Of a stretch of DNA of 64,000 bases, positions 44,685-53,605 are shown one piece after another. Each line of letters starts with the position of its first letter. The first letter of the stretch is position 1. Source of the stretch: Rhizobiaceae bacterium (lineage in GTDB: Bacteria; Pseudomonadota; Alphaproteobacteria; Rhizobiales; Rhizobiaceae); contig JANQKQ010000055.1 of NCBI GenBank assembly GCA_028281105.1, forward strand, positions 28,875 through 92,874. The letters are read 5' to 3'. The translations under genes and the position numbers were made by a program. The notes under the pieces were generated by a model that was given only the letters and a program-made list of their open reading frames with translations, was not told the DNA's origin and did not search any database.

Positions 44685-44785
44685 TTGTCGAACCGGAAAG
44701 CAGCTTGCGGGTGTTCGCATATTGCATTTGCCGGACATAGCAGCAAGATCAGCCGCGGGCAGGGCAAACGAGAAAGGCATCCGCG

Positions 44786-45331
44786 ATGGCTGCAGAAACT
44801 CCCGATGCGATTCTCTCCTTCTGGCGGGAGGCCGGCATGGAGGCGTGGTGGACGAAGAACGACGAGTTCGACAAGACAATCATCGATCGGTTCGGCGCCA
44901 CCCATGCCAGTTGCGCAAACGGCGAACTGGCGAAGTGGGAAGACGAGCCGGACAGCTGCCTGGCGTTGGTTATCCTGCTCGATCAGTTCTCCCGCAACAT
45001 GTTTCGCGGCGATCCGCGCACCTTCGCCCAGGACGAACAGGCGCTAAACGCCGCGAGAAAGGCGATCGCGGCAGGGTTCGATCGGCGCTGCGATCCGCAG
45101 ATCTCGGATTTCTTCTACATGCCGTTCATGCACTCCGAGTGCATCGGCGACCAGAACGAGTGCGTCAAGCTGATGCATGCCCGCAGTGGCGAGGGTGGGC
45201 TGAAAGCCGCGATCCAGCATCGCGAGATCATCGCCCGTTTCGGCCGTTTCCCGCACCGCAACCAGTTGCTGGGCCGTCACACCACTCCCGCCGAGCAGGC
45301 CTTTCTCGATGGCGGCGGCTTTTCCGGCTGA
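44786..45331 (+). CDS. DUF924 family protein
   Basis: A 181-aa soluble all-helical protein that matches the DUF924 family over its whole length: AILSFWREAGMEAWWTKNDE, ILLDQFSRNMFRGDPRTFAQ, FFYMPFMHSECIGDQNECVK and RFGRFPHRNQLLGR. The family has a TPR-like fold and no established function. Start ATG at 44786 after GGCATCCGCG. A 108-bp region without gene separates it from the acetyltransferase gene on the same strand. Confidence 0.93.
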   Translation: MAAETPDAILSFWREAGMEAWWTKNDEFDKTIIDRFGATHASCANGELAKWEDEPDSCLALVILLDQFSRNMFRGDPRTFAQDEQALNAARKAIAAGFDRRCDPQISDFFYMPFMHSECIGDQNECVKLMHARSGEGGLKAAIQHREIIARFGRFPHRNQLLGRHTTPAEQAFLDGGGFSG

Positions 45332-45439
45332 CGCCGTTTTGGGCCGAAGCCAAGCCGGGGAACTGAAAATTAATCGTCATCCGCGATAGTTGCGCTTTGT
45401 TTTGGCGACAATGCCGATCCCGCGCACGAAAGCGGAACA

Positions 45440-46654
45440 ATGAGTTTGCCCGCACCTTCGCAGCTTCTGGCAGCCGGCCGGCCGGCGGACCGAACGTCGG
45501 ACCGGCTCGCCGCGATGGCCACCATCGCATCGAGCGGGTGGGAGTTGGAAGTGGGCGAACCGGCGACGGGTGAAGAGCTGACGGCATTGCTGGCCGGGCG
45601 ACCGCTTCCACCAGCCGACGACAATCCCTTCTTCGAGCCGCCGTTTCTGCCGGCCGCGTTTGAACGCGTCGGCGGCGGCCGGGTGCGGGTGGCGAGCCTG
45701 CGCGAGACGGTCGGCGAGGACCGACAGCTGCGGCTCCATTTCCCGTTTACCCGTGAACGGATCGGCTTCGCCGGCACGCCCGTTTGGCGCAGCTGGTCGC
45801 ATCCGCTCGCTCCGCTGGGCGTGCCCATCGTCGACGGTGAGGAACCGGCCGAAGCGATCGGCATGTTGGCCCAGTTGCTGGCCGACTGGGACGCCAAGGA
45901 CTGCGCGGCGCTCGTCTTCGCGGATGTGCCGGTCGAAAGTCAATTCGCGCGGCACATGCAGGCCGCCGCCGCGCGCGCCGATCTCGCATGCGTGCTTTGC
46001 GGGCGCTACGAAAGGGCGCAGTTGCTGCCCGACCCGACCGACGGCACCCCCATCGGCGCCAAGAAGGGCCGCGAGTTGCGCCGGCAACTGCGCAAGCTGG
46101 CCCGAAAGGGCGATTTAGAGTTCGAGACAGTCGATAGATTCGACGACGTGCTGGTCCGCTTCGAGGAATTTCTGCTCATCGAGGTGGGCGGGTGGAAAGG
46201 CCGGCGGGGCACCTCCATGCACAACCTGAAGCGGACCGCGGCGTTCGCCCGCCAGACGGTCACCGATCTTGCCGGCGTCGGGCGCTGCCAGATCCACTCC
46301 CTGCGTTTCGACGGGCGCGCCATCGCCGCTCTCATCGTTTTCTGGTCGAACGGTCACGCCTATCCCTGGAAGATCGCCTATGATGAAGCATACCGGTCGT
46401 TTTCGCCCGGCGTTCAGCTGATTCATCATGTCACCGGGCTGCTTCTGGCCGATCCACGGTTTGAGGCAGCCGATTCGCTGGCCGCCGCCGACAGCCGGCT
46501 GATGAACCCGCTATGGCCGGACCGCCGCCAATTCGCTCATGTGGTCGTGGGTCTCGGCGCCGACCGTGCTGACACAGCGAATTCCATAGCGGTCGCCATC
46601 GATCGCAAGACCCGCCTGCGCGCCTGGGCAAAACGCATGCTGCGGCGACGCTAA
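45440..46654 (+). CDS. BioF2/CelD-type acetyltransferase-like protein
   Basis: A 404-aa soluble protein. The C-terminal half (about 190-370) is a BioF2-like GNAT domain: GRELRRQLRKLARKGDLEFE, FEEFLLIEVGGWKGRRGTSM, FDGRAIAALIVFWSNGHAYP and WKIAYDEAYRSFSPGVQLIH. The N-terminal half is a less conserved GNAT-like lobe. In other bacteria such proteins sit in polysaccharide loci (CelD) or act on unknown acyl acceptors; no such neighbours are here. It ends 19 bp before the convergent HPr gene. In many rhizobia ahcY stands at this place next to the PTS genes, so local order differs. Confidence 0.86.
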   Translation: MSLPAPSQLLAAGRPADRTSDRLAAMATIASSGWELEVGEPATGEELTALLAGRPLPPADDNPFFEPPFLPAAFERVGGGRVRVASLRETVGEDRQLRLHFPFTRERIGFAGTPVWRSWSHPLAPLGVPIVDGEEPAEAIGMLAQLLADWDAKDCAALVFADVPVESQFARHMQAAAARADLACVLCGRYERAQLLPDPTDGTPIGAKKGRELRRQLRKLARKGDLEFETVDRFDDVLVRFEEFLLIEVGGWKGRRGTSMHNLKRTAAFARQTVTDLAGVGRCQIHSLRFDGRAIAALIVFWSNGHAYPWKIAYDEAYRSFSPGVQLIHHVTGLLLADPRFEAADSLAAADSRLMNPLWPDRRQFAHVVVGLGADRADTANSIAVAIDRKTRLRAWAKRMLRRR

Positions 46655-46673
46655 GGCGAAAGCCTGTCCGACT

Positions 46674-46973
46674 CTACTCTTCTTCGCCGAACCGATTCTC
46701 GATGAGTTTTTCCAGCGCGTCGAGCACCGCGCCCGCCTCGGGGCCGGTGGCCGTGACGTGGATGTCGCAGCCGTCGGAAGCCGCCAGCATCATCAATCCC
46801 ATGATCGACGAACCGCCGACCACGTGGCCGTCCTTGCTGACGCGAACCTCGGCATCAAAAGCCTGGGTCGTTTGCACGAACTTGGCCGAAGCGCGCGCGT
46901 GCAGCCCACGCTTGTTGCAGATCTTCAGGACGCGGTCGGAAGGTGTGCTGTCGCTAACGGGTTGTGCCGCCAT
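46674..46973 (-). CDS. ptsH: HPr phosphocarrier protein (PTS-Ntr)
   Basis: A 99-aa phosphocarrier of the regulatory phosphotransferase system. The active histidine H25 is in CNKRGLHARASAKFVQ and the regulatory serine S56 in VGGSSIMGLMM, the site for the HprK encoded nearby. An N-terminal extension of about 14 residues compared with enteric HPr is common in this order. No sugar EIIB/EIIC genes are present, in keeping with a purely regulatory PTS. Last gene of the cluster chvI-chvG-hprK-EIIA-HPr, 27 bp after the EIIA gene. Enzyme I (ptsP) is elsewhere. Confidence 0.95.
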   Translation of the reverse strand: MAAQPVSDSTPSDRVLKICNKRGLHARASAKFVQTTQAFDAEVRVSKDGHVVGGSSIMGLMMLAASDGCDIHVTATGPEAGAVLDALEKLIENRFGEEE

Positions 46974-47000
46974 CGGTGCCGTTTCCTCATCGGTGCCGGA

Positions 47001-47402
47001 TTATTGGCCCTGCAGAACCTGGCTGGCGACGTTGATATATTTGCGGCCCGCCTCCTGCGCCTGCTTGATGGCGTCCTCGATGTCGTCGCCCTCGCGTACG
47101 CTGGCGAGTTTGATCAGCATCGGCAGGTTGATGCCGGCGATGACTTCGACCGAACCGGCCCGCATGACCGAAATCGCCAGGTTGGACGGGGTGCCGCCGA
47201 ACATGTCGGTCAGGATGATGACGCCCTTGCCCTCGTCCACACCGGCCACCGCATCGAGAATATCCTTGCGCCGTTGTTCCATGTCGTCATCGGCGCCGAT
47301 GGCGATGGTTTCCATGCGCTCCTGCGGGCCTACCACATGCTCCAGCGCCAGGCGGAACTCCGCCGCCAGCCGGCCGTGGGTCACCAGAACTATTCCGATC
47401 AT
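47001..47402 (-). CDS. PTS EIIA component, mannose type
   Basis: A 133-aa protein of the EIIA(Man) fold, often called ManX or PtsM in alphaproteobacteria. The phosphorylated histidine is H9 in MIGIVLVTHGRLAAEF, and VIILTDMFGGTPSNLAISVM is the strong family block. It takes phosphate from HPr and is thought to signal carbon or nitrogen state through protein contacts, as no permease partner is present. 108 bp separate it from hprK; 27 bp from the HPr gene. Confidence 0.94.
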   Translation of the reverse strand: MIGIVLVTHGRLAAEFRLALEHVVGPQERMETIAIGADDDMEQRRKDILDAVAGVDEGKGVIILTDMFGGTPSNLAISVMRAGSVEVIAGINLPMLIKLASVREGDDIEDAIKQAQEAGRKYINVASQVLQGQ

Positions 47403-47510
47403 GCCAGTTCCGCCGTTGCGCTCCCGTTCGTCCGCCGCAGGCCGGTATATTTTGGTGCGTTTGGCGGTGAGTGCAAGCGGATTGTTGTCGGCGGCTGATG
47501 TGCGCAGCTA

Positions 47511-47969
47511 TCAGTCCGCGCCATCCAACCAGCCCAAATGCGCCAGAATGATGCGCACCCCAAGCGCTTCATGGCGTGCCGGCACACGCACAAGGTCCAC
47601 GCTCACACCAGCCCGCTCACAGGTTTGCGGCTCTGGCATGCGTTCAATGGTCTCGGGTTCCGCGATCTCGGCCACCACCCCGATCATCGCTTCCTCGCGA
47701 TGCTCGACCTCGCAGATGCCGAAGCCGCGCAGCTCCACCTTGCCGGCGATCGGCCCGGGCACGCGCGCCATGAGCCGGCCGCCGCGCGCGCTAAGCAAAG
47801 CCTGATCGTCGGCCACCAGCGCGCCATCCAGCCCGCGCGCTCGCGCCGCCTCGATCAGTCCGAGCGCCAACGAAGTCTTTCCAGCGCCGGCTGCGCCCTC
47901 GATCATCACACCCACCCCGCCGATGGCCACGCAGGTACAATGATGATTGGTCGCGGCGGCCGCGTTCAT
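47511..47969 (-). CDS. hprK: HPr kinase/phosphorylase, short form
   Basis: A 152-aa protein equal to the C-terminal catalytic domain of HprK, as is normal in alphaproteobacteria (Firmicute forms are about twice as long). The P-loop GAAGAGKT is at residues 25-32, DDQALL follows with the acidic catalytic residue, and GFGICEVEHREEA contains the family signature. It phosphorylates HPr on the serine and links the PTS to the ChvG/ChvI system. The ATG overlaps the chvG stop by 4 bp, so both are translationally coupled. Confidence 0.93.
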   Translation of the reverse strand: MNAAAATNHHCTCVAIGGVGVMIEGAAGAGKTSLALGLIEAARARGLDGALVADDQALLSARGGRLMARVPGPIAGKVELRGFGICEVEHREEAMIGVVAEIAEPETIERMPEPQTCERAGVSVDLVRVPARHEALGVRIILAHLGWLDGAD

Positions 47970-49897
47970 TCGTCGGCTGGCGGAGCATCCTCCGCCGGCA
48001 GGTTGATGACGAAGCGCGCGCCGGTCTGCCCGTCGGGCCGGTCCGTTACGACGATCGAACCGCCATGGGCCTCGATGATCTGCCGCGAAATCGACAGTCC
48101 GAGTCCGGAATTGCGGCCGAAGCTGTTTTGGTGCTCGCGGTCGGTGTAGAAACGCTCGAACACGCGCTCGCGGTTCTCCGCCGGGATCCCCGGGCCGTTG
48201 TCGGTGACGGTGATCTCGATCCGTTCGCCCCGGCGAGCCATCGCGATTTCGATGCGACCGTCGTCCTCGGGCACGAACGAACGGGCATTGTCGACCAGGT
48301 TGTGCATGACCTGGCCGAGCCGGATCGTGTGGCCGGCAACCCAGTATTTCGACTTTGAGCCGGCCGTCGGCGCCACCATCACCTCGATCGCCAACTGGCC
48401 GCGATCGTGTTTGATCTCACGGCTGGCGGCGGCGACGTTTTTCACGAGCTCGTCCACGGCCACGACGCTGGCATCGATCCGGGCAAGTTCGGCGTCGAGC
48501 CGCGAAGCATCGGAAATGTCGGTGATCAACCGGTCCAGCCGGCGCACATCGTCCTGGATGACCTCCATCAGCCGCGCCTTGGCGTCCGCCGTCTTGGCGA
48601 GCGGCAGGGTTTCCGCCGCGCTGCGCAGCGAGGTGAGCGGGTTCTTCAATTCATGGCTGACGTCGGCGGCAAACCGCTCGATCGCCTCGATACGCGCATA
48701 CAACGCCCCGGTCATGTCGCGCAGCGCCTTGGACAGATTGCCGATCTCGTCCTGGCGGCTGTAGAAGTCGGGAATCTCCACCCGCGATTTGACCCCGGTG
48801 CGCACCCGCTTGGCGGCCTCCGACAATTTGCGCAGCGGGTTGGCGATCGTCGAGGCCAGCAGGATCGACAGGATGATGGTGACGATCGAGGCCACCAGGA
48901 ACACCCGCATGATGGCGATGCGCTCCTCGGCGACGATGCGGTCGATGTCGCCGCCCTGGGTCGACAACAGCAGCACGCCCAGGACCGAGCGAAAGCGCTG
49001 GATCGGCAGCGCCACCGAAACGATCAATTCGCCCTGCTCGCTCATGCGCACCACCGTCGACGGACCGCTGATCAGCGCCTCGTTGACCTCCGGATAGACC
49101 GGCCCGCCCGGTGGCAGCTCGCGATAGACCGGCAGCGAGCGGCCCTGCAGCAGCCGGCTCAGCGTCATGCCGATGCGATCGATCATGCCGGGCTCCTCGC
49201 CGCGCGAGGCCTGTCCGCCGGCGTATAAAAATCGTGAATCCAGGATGATGTGCCCATCGCGGTCATAGATGCGCGCGCGGGTGCGGGTCAGCCGGATCAG
49301 CCGCTGCAGCAGCGGCGCTACCATCTCCGGCCGGATGGGAGAGTCAAGATTTTGATCCGGGTCGGGCAGGATCAGCGTGGTCTCTCCCGCCTGGAGCTCG
49401 ATCAGCTGGTCCGGATCGATCGTGATCGCGTCGGTCTCCACCGACGCCGACGCCGCGATCGCGCTGGCGATGATGCGGCCCTGGATGAGCAGGCTTTCCA
49501 CGCGCGCGTCGATCAGGCCCTCGCGGAACTGGTTGAGATAAAGAATACCGGACAGCAGCACCGCCAGCGCCGCCAGATTCAGGAATACGATGCGCCGGGT
49601 CAGCGAGGAGAACAGGTTTTGCGCCACGATCCGACGCAGCCGGCCCAACAATCCCAGGCGCCTGGCCCTGTCGCCGCCGGGTTCCCGCGCCCGCGGTTCG
49701 CCGATCGAGGCCGAAGTCTGGGGCTGTTCAAAATCGCCTTCGGCCGGACGTTCGGTTGCGGGCGCTTCACCGTTCTCCTGTTTGGCACGCACCGCCTTCG
49801 CGCGCGGTTTGCGCGGCGGCGATGCCCGCTCGCCAGCCGCCGGCCCGGCCGGTCCAACCTCATCCGGTGTTGCGATTTTTCGCGGTTCCAGTTCCAT
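47966..49897 (-). CDS. chvG: sensor histidine kinase ChvG/ExoS
   Basis: Inner-membrane sensor kinase of 643 aa for the envelope and acid-response system ChvG/ChvI. An N-terminal cytoplasmic tail of about 90 residues is rich in Pro, Ala, Lys and Arg. Then come membrane helix 1 (about 108-127, VFLNLAALAVLLSGILYLNQ), a periplasmic sensing domain to about 325, helix 2 with HAMP, the HisKA domain with H415 in DVSHELKNPLTSL, and an HATPase domain with DNARSFVPEDDG, DNGPGIPAEN and GLGLSISRQIIEAHGG. In rhizobia the system is controlled by periplasmic ExoR, not seen here. Overlaps hprK; 55 bp after chvI. Confidence 0.94.
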   Translation of the reverse strand: MELEPRKIATPDEVGPAGPAAGERASPPRKPRAKAVRAKQENGEAPATERPAEGDFEQPQTSASIGEPRAREPGGDRARRLGLLGRLRRIVAQNLFSSLTRRIVFLNLAALAVLLSGILYLNQFREGLIDARVESLLIQGRIIASAIAASASVETDAITIDPDQLIELQAGETTLILPDPDQNLDSPIRPEMVAPLLQRLIRLTRTRARIYDRDGHIILDSRFLYAGGQASRGEEPGMIDRIGMTLSRLLQGRSLPVYRELPPGGPVYPEVNEALISGPSTVVRMSEQGELIVSVALPIQRFRSVLGVLLLSTQGGDIDRIVAEERIAIMRVFLVASIVTIILSILLASTIANPLRKLSEAAKRVRTGVKSRVEIPDFYSRQDEIGNLSKALRDMTGALYARIEAIERFAADVSHELKNPLTSLRSAAETLPLAKTADAKARLMEVIQDDVRRLDRLITDISDASRLDAELARIDASVVAVDELVKNVAAASREIKHDRGQLAIEVMVAPTAGSKSKYWVAGHTIRLGQVMHNLVDNARSFVPEDDGRIEIAMARRGERIEITVTDNGPGIPAENRERVFERFYTDREHQNSFGRNSGLGLSISRQIIEAHGGSIVVTDRPDGQTGARFVINLPAEDAPPADE

Positions 49898-49952
49898 GCG
49901 GTTCCGATTTGCATGGCCGATTTGTCAAATCCGCCACGCCAGGCGCCGGTCG

Positions 49953-50657
49953 CTAGCCTTCGCGGAAACGGTAGCCGACGCCGTATAGCGTTTCGATCAT
50001 GTCGAAACCGTTATCCTCGACCTTGAACTTCTTGCGCAGCCGCTTGATGTGGCTGTCGATGGTGCGGTCATCCACATAGACCTGGTCGTCATAGGCCGCG
50101 TCCATCAATGAATCCCGGCTTTTCACCACACCGGGCCTGAGCGCAAGGGAATACAGTATCAGGAACTCGGTGACCGTCAAAACCACCGGCTTGCCCTTCC
50201 AGGTGCAGGTGTGGCGCTCCTGATCCATCACCAGATCGCCGCGTTCGAGAAGCTTGGCGGCCGGCGTTTCGGCCCCTTTTGACGACGCTTCCCGGGCGCT
50301 CAGCCGGCGCAGCACCGCGCGCACCCGTTCCACCAGCAGCCGCTGCGAGAACGGCTTCTTGATGAAGTCGTCCGCGCCCATCTTCAGGCCGAACAGTTCG
50401 TCGATCTCATCGTCCTTGGACGTCAGAAAGATCACCGGCAGGTCGGACTTTTGCCGCAGCCGGCGCAGAAGTTCCATCCCGTCCATGCGCGGCATCTTGA
50501 TGTCGAAGATCGCCAGATCCGGCCGCCGCGTGGTGAGCCCGTCCAGCGCCGAAGCGCCATCGGTATAGGTCTCGACCCGATAGCCCTCCGATTCGAGCGC
50601 GATCGAGACCGAGGTCAGAATATTGCGATCGTCATCCACGAGCGCGATGGTCGCCAT
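49953..50657 (-). CDS. chvI: response regulator ChvI
   Basis: OmpR-type response regulator of 234 aa, partner of ChvG. Receiver domain with the acidic pair D8-D9 ([20 protein letters not shown]), phospho-acceptor D52 ([11 protein letters not shown]), T and K in FLTSKDDE and [10 protein letters not shown]; winged-helix domain ending [14 protein letters not shown]. The ATG at 50657 fits the very conserved N-terminus; an ATG at 50678 would add 7 residues, with no better site. It probably controls exopolysaccharide, outer-membrane and acid-response genes as in Sinorhizobium and Agrobacterium. First gene of the chvI-chvG-hprK transcript. Confidence 0.95.
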   Translation of the reverse strand: MATIALVDDDRNILTSVSIALESEGYRVETYTDGASALDGLTTRRPDLAIFDIKMPRMDGMELLRRLRQKSDLPVIFLTSKDDEIDELFGLKMGADDFIKKPFSQRLLVERVRAVLRRLSAREASSKGAETPAAKLLERGDLVMDQERHTCTWKGKPVVLTVTEFLILYSLALRPGVVKSRDSLMDAAYDDQVYVDDRTIDSHIKRLRKKFKVEDNGFDMIETLYGVGYRFREG

Positions 50658-51108
50658 AGTGTCCCACTCCCTGGCCATTGCGGTCCCTCGTTGGTGAGCC
50701 CCCGACAAACCAACCCGAACTGCACTGGCGCCAGAATTGCGCGAAAATTGTGGCCGCCAAACTATCGTATTCGCTGCCCGATTGCCAAACCTGCCTTCGC
50801 GAGGTGGTAAATCAATCGCCTTGGTTTTTCGGTGTCCTCAGGGACCCGGTCTGCCTGCCTTCAATCTGCCGGCCGGCCGGTCGCTCCCGATTTCAATCGT
50901 TTCGCATGCCGTGGTTAACAGTATTTCAAAATTTTAATCGATTAAACTAATGATTTTATTGGGAAAATTCCTCCCGCGTCTTGCGTGACATCGGCGTGGT
51001 GGCTAGGTTGGCGGCCAACGGATCGCGCTTGGGAATCGGAGCCGAGGCGCCGGTCCAACCGCCTCGACCGGTCGGAGGCGAGGCGAAAGCCAGGGAGGCA
51101 TATCCGCA
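50658..51108. promoter_or_regulatory. 451-bp chvI/pckA divergent region with pckA operator candidate
   Basis: No gene is seen. The region becomes AT-rich between about 50885 and 50970. There the perfect palindrome TTTAATCGATTAAA (50933-50946) has the CG-centred form of LacI-family operators. In Sinorhizobium meliloti pckA is controlled by the LacI-family regulator PckR, so this is a good candidate for the same control; the regulator gene itself is not in the window. The chvI-proximal part shows no clear promoter hexamers by eye. Confidence 0.55.
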
Positions 51109-52731
51109 ATGGCCGATGTGGGACCACGTAACCGCGAGCACACGCTCGCCGAATCCGGCTTTCCAACGCGCGGGACCGCGCACTGGAATCTGCGCGCACC
51201 GGAACTGTACGAACACATCGTCTGCCGCGACGAGGGCCGGATTGCCGACGGCGGGGCGATCGCGGTCGAGACCGGCCGTCACACCGGCCGCTCGGCGAGC
51301 GACAAGTTCATCGTTGCAAACGACGCCAGCGCCGACGCCGTCTGGTGGGACAACAACCAGGCGATGGAGCGCGAAGCGTTCGACCGGTTGCTCGAAGATT
51401 TCCGCGAACATGCGGTGGACCGCGATCTGTTCGTCCAGGACCTGATCGGCGGGGCCGATCCCGACAACCGGGTCAATGCGCGCGTGATCTGCGAATATGC
51501 CTGGCACTCGCTGTTCATCCGCAACCTGCTGATCCGCCCCGAGCGCGAGGAGCTGGCCGGCTACACGCCGCAACTGACCATCATCGACCTGCCGTCGTTC
51601 AAAGCCGATCCGGCGCGCCACGGCTGTCACTGCGAAACGGTGATCGCCTGCGATCTGGAACGCGGCCTCGTGCTCATCGGCGGCACGTCCTACGCCGGCG
51701 AGATGAAGAAATCGGTGTTCACCTTCCTCAACTTTGTGCTGCCGGAAAAATCGGTCATGCCGATGCATTGTTCGGCGAATGTGGGTCGCGACGGCGCCTC
51801 GGCCGTGTTCTTCGGCCTGTCGGGCACCGGCAAGACGACCCTTTCCGCCGATCCCGACCGGGTGCTTGTCGGCGACGACGAGCACGGCTGGTCAGACGCC
51901 GGCATCTTCAATTTCGAAGGCGGCTGCTACGCCAAGACGATCCGCCTTTCGAAAGAAAGCGAGCCAGCTATCTTCGCAACCACCGAGCGCTTCGGCACCG
52001 TACTGGAGAACGTGGTCCTTGACGACGAGCGGCGGCCCGACTTCGACGACGCATCGCTGACCGAGAATACCCGCTGCGCCTATCCCCTGGATTTCATACC
52101 CAACGCATCGCAAACCGGGCTGGCGCCCCATCCAAACGCCATCGTCATGCTCACTGCCGACGCGTTCGGCGTGTTGCCGCCGATCGCGCGGCTGACCCCG
52201 GCGCAGGCGATGTACCATTTCCTTTCCGGCTACACCGCCAAGGTCGCCGGCACCGAGAAAGGGGTGGTCGAGCCGCAGGCGACTTTCTCAACCTGCTTTG
52301 GTGCCCCGTTCATGCCACGCCACCCCGCCGTCTACGGCAACCTGCTGCGCGAGCTGATCGCGCATCATGGTGTCGACTGCTGGCTGGTCAACACCGGCTG
52401 GACCGGCGGCGCTTATGGTGTCGGCAATCGCATACCGCTCACCGCCACCCGCACTTTGCTGGCGGCCGCCCTTGACGGATCGCTGGGCGAAGCGGCGTAC
52501 CGCACGGATGCCAATTTCGGCCTGGCCGTGCCGCTCGCCGTCCCCGGAATTGACGATGCGATCCTCGATCCCACGATTCTGGATCCAAGGGCCACCTGGT
52601 CCGACCCGCACGCCTATGACAGGCAGGCGCGCAAGCTGGTGGAGATGTTCATCGCCAATTTCGCCACCTTCGAGACGCACGTGGATGCGGAAATTCTAAG
52701 CGCGGCGCCGGCCTTGCAGAAGGCCGCCTGA
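51109..52731 (+). CDS. pckA: phosphoenolpyruvate carboxykinase (ATP)
   Basis: Gluconeogenic enzyme of 540 aa: oxaloacetate + ATP gives phosphoenolpyruvate + CO2 + ADP. The ATP-type P-loop [16 protein letters not shown] covers residues about 234-249 and is followed by LVGDDEHGW (metal-binding aspartate) and [10 protein letters not shown]; the oxaloacetate-binding RSASDKFIV block lies near residue 59. Length is normal. ATG at 51109, preceded by GGGAGG about 10 bp before. Its location divergent from chvI is a rhizobial hallmark. Confidence 0.97.
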   Translation: MADVGPRNREHTLAESGFPTRGTAHWNLRAPELYEHIVCRDEGRIADGGAIAVETGRHTGRSASDKFIVANDASADAVWWDNNQAMEREAFDRLLEDFREHAVDRDLFVQDLIGGADPDNRVNARVICEYAWHSLFIRNLLIRPEREELAGYTPQLTIIDLPSFKADPARHGCHCETVIACDLERGLVLIGGTSYAGEMKKSVFTFLNFVLPEKSVMPMHCSANVGRDGASAVFFGLSGTGKTTLSADPDRVLVGDDEHGWSDAGIFNFEGGCYAKTIRLSKESEPAIFATTERFGTVLENVVLDDERRPDFDDASLTENTRCAYPLDFIPNASQTGLAPHPNAIVMLTADAFGVLPPIARLTPAQAMYHFLSGYTAKVAGTEKGVVEPQATFSTCFGAPFMPRHPAVYGNLLRELIAHHGVDCWLVNTGWTGGAYGVGNRIPLTATRTLLAAALDGSLGEAAYRTDANFGLAVPLAVPGIDDAILDPTILDPRATWSDPHAYDRQARKLVEMFIANFATFETHVDAEILSAAPALQKAA

Positions 52732-52851
52732 GCACACACGCCCCCGCCTCCTTGAACTGCCTGCGAACGCTGTGGTTTGCCCGCCGCTACCCTTGCGCGA
52801 GCCAATCAGCGATGCGACAGTGCGGCAAAACCCCAATGTCAGGAGGCCTTC

Positions 52852-53304
52852 ATGGGTATTTTCGATTTCGTCAAATCGGTCGGCAAGAAGCTCGGAATCG
52901 GTGATGAGGAGACCCCGCCATCAGCCGATGAACTGAAAGCCGAACTGGACAGCTACGATCTGGGGACGGACAAGGTCGAAGTCGAAATCAAGGGCGACAC
53001 CGCGGTGATCAAGGGCGAGGTCGCCGACCAGTCGATCTTCGAAAAGGCGGTGATCGCGGTGGGCAATACCCTGGGCGTCTCCAAGGTCGAGGCCACCGAC
53101 GTCAAGGTGGCCGACAGCTCACCGGCCGACCCGGTCTTCCATGAAGTCAAGAAGGGCGACAACCTGTGGAAGATCGCCGAGGCCAACTACGGCAAGGGCA
53201 AAGGCAACAAGTACACGGTGATCTTCGAGGCCAACAAACCGATGTTGAAGGATCCCGACCTGATCTATCCCGGCCAAATCCTACGCATTCCGCCGCTGGA
53301 TTGA
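52852..53304 (+). CDS. BON and LysM domain protein (YgaU/Kbp-like)
   Basis: A 150-aa protein with the layout of E. coli Kbp/YgaU: a BON domain (about residues 24-88, ADELKAELDSYDLGTDKVEV and VIKGEVADQSIFEKAVIAVG) and a C-terminal LysM domain (about 98-148, HEVKKGDNLWKIAEANYGKG, then DLIYPGQILRIP). It begins MGIFDFVKSVGKKLG like Kbp and has no signal peptide. E. coli Kbp binds potassium in the cytoplasm, so a potassium- or stress-related role is plausible. ATG at 52852 with AGGAGG 5 bp upstream. Convergent with the PBP1a gene across a repeat-filled gap. Confidence 0.93.
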   Translation: MGIFDFVKSVGKKLGIGDEETPPSADELKAELDSYDLGTDKVEVEIKGDTAVIKGEVADQSIFEKAVIAVGNTLGVSKVEATDVKVADSSPADPVFHEVKKGDNLWKIAEANYGKGKGNKYTVIFEANKPMLKDPDLIYPGQILRIPPLD

Positions 53305-53605
53305 ATCGAGAGTCTTATCGGCTTTGATGGGTCTTTGATTCTGCCCCTAACCCCTTCCCACAGGGGGAAGAGGCCTTGCCACCATCTCCGCGTCATCCTT
53401 GGGCCTGTCCCAAGGATCTAACCCTGTATCAACCGCCGCGGGCTGTCGCCGATCGCGTTAGATTCTCGCCACAAGGGCGAGAATGACGGTAGTGAGAGTG
53501 GCGAGGATGACGTTGGTGGATTTGGGCGGGCCGGCAGCCACACGTTCCTTCCCTTGCCTTCGTGCGGAGGGAATGAGGCCGGGGGATGCCGTTCAAGTAG
53601 AGCTT
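53305..53605. other. 301-bp repeat-filled gap between convergent genes
   Basis: No gene. It holds a hairpin CTTCCC-ACAGG-GGGAAG (53354-53370), the inverted REP pair at 53391-53488, and otherwise unremarkable sequence up to the stop codon of the PBP1a gene. The hairpin resembles in kind, not in sequence, the stems flanking the DUF559 gene. Confidence 0.7.
53391..53488. repeat. inverted pair of 32-nt REP-like units
   Basis: Unit 1 on the plus strand (53391-53422) reads CGTC, stem ATCCTTGGG, loop CCTGT, stem CCCAAGGAT, CTAAC. Unit 2 on the minus strand (53488-53457) reads CGTC, ATTCTCGCC, CTTGT, GGCGAGAAT, CTAAC. Flanks and the loop are shared while the stems differ at several places on both sides, keeping perfect 9-bp pairing in each. 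A 34-nt spacer lies between. The form is that of REP/BIME elements. Confidence 0.9.
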
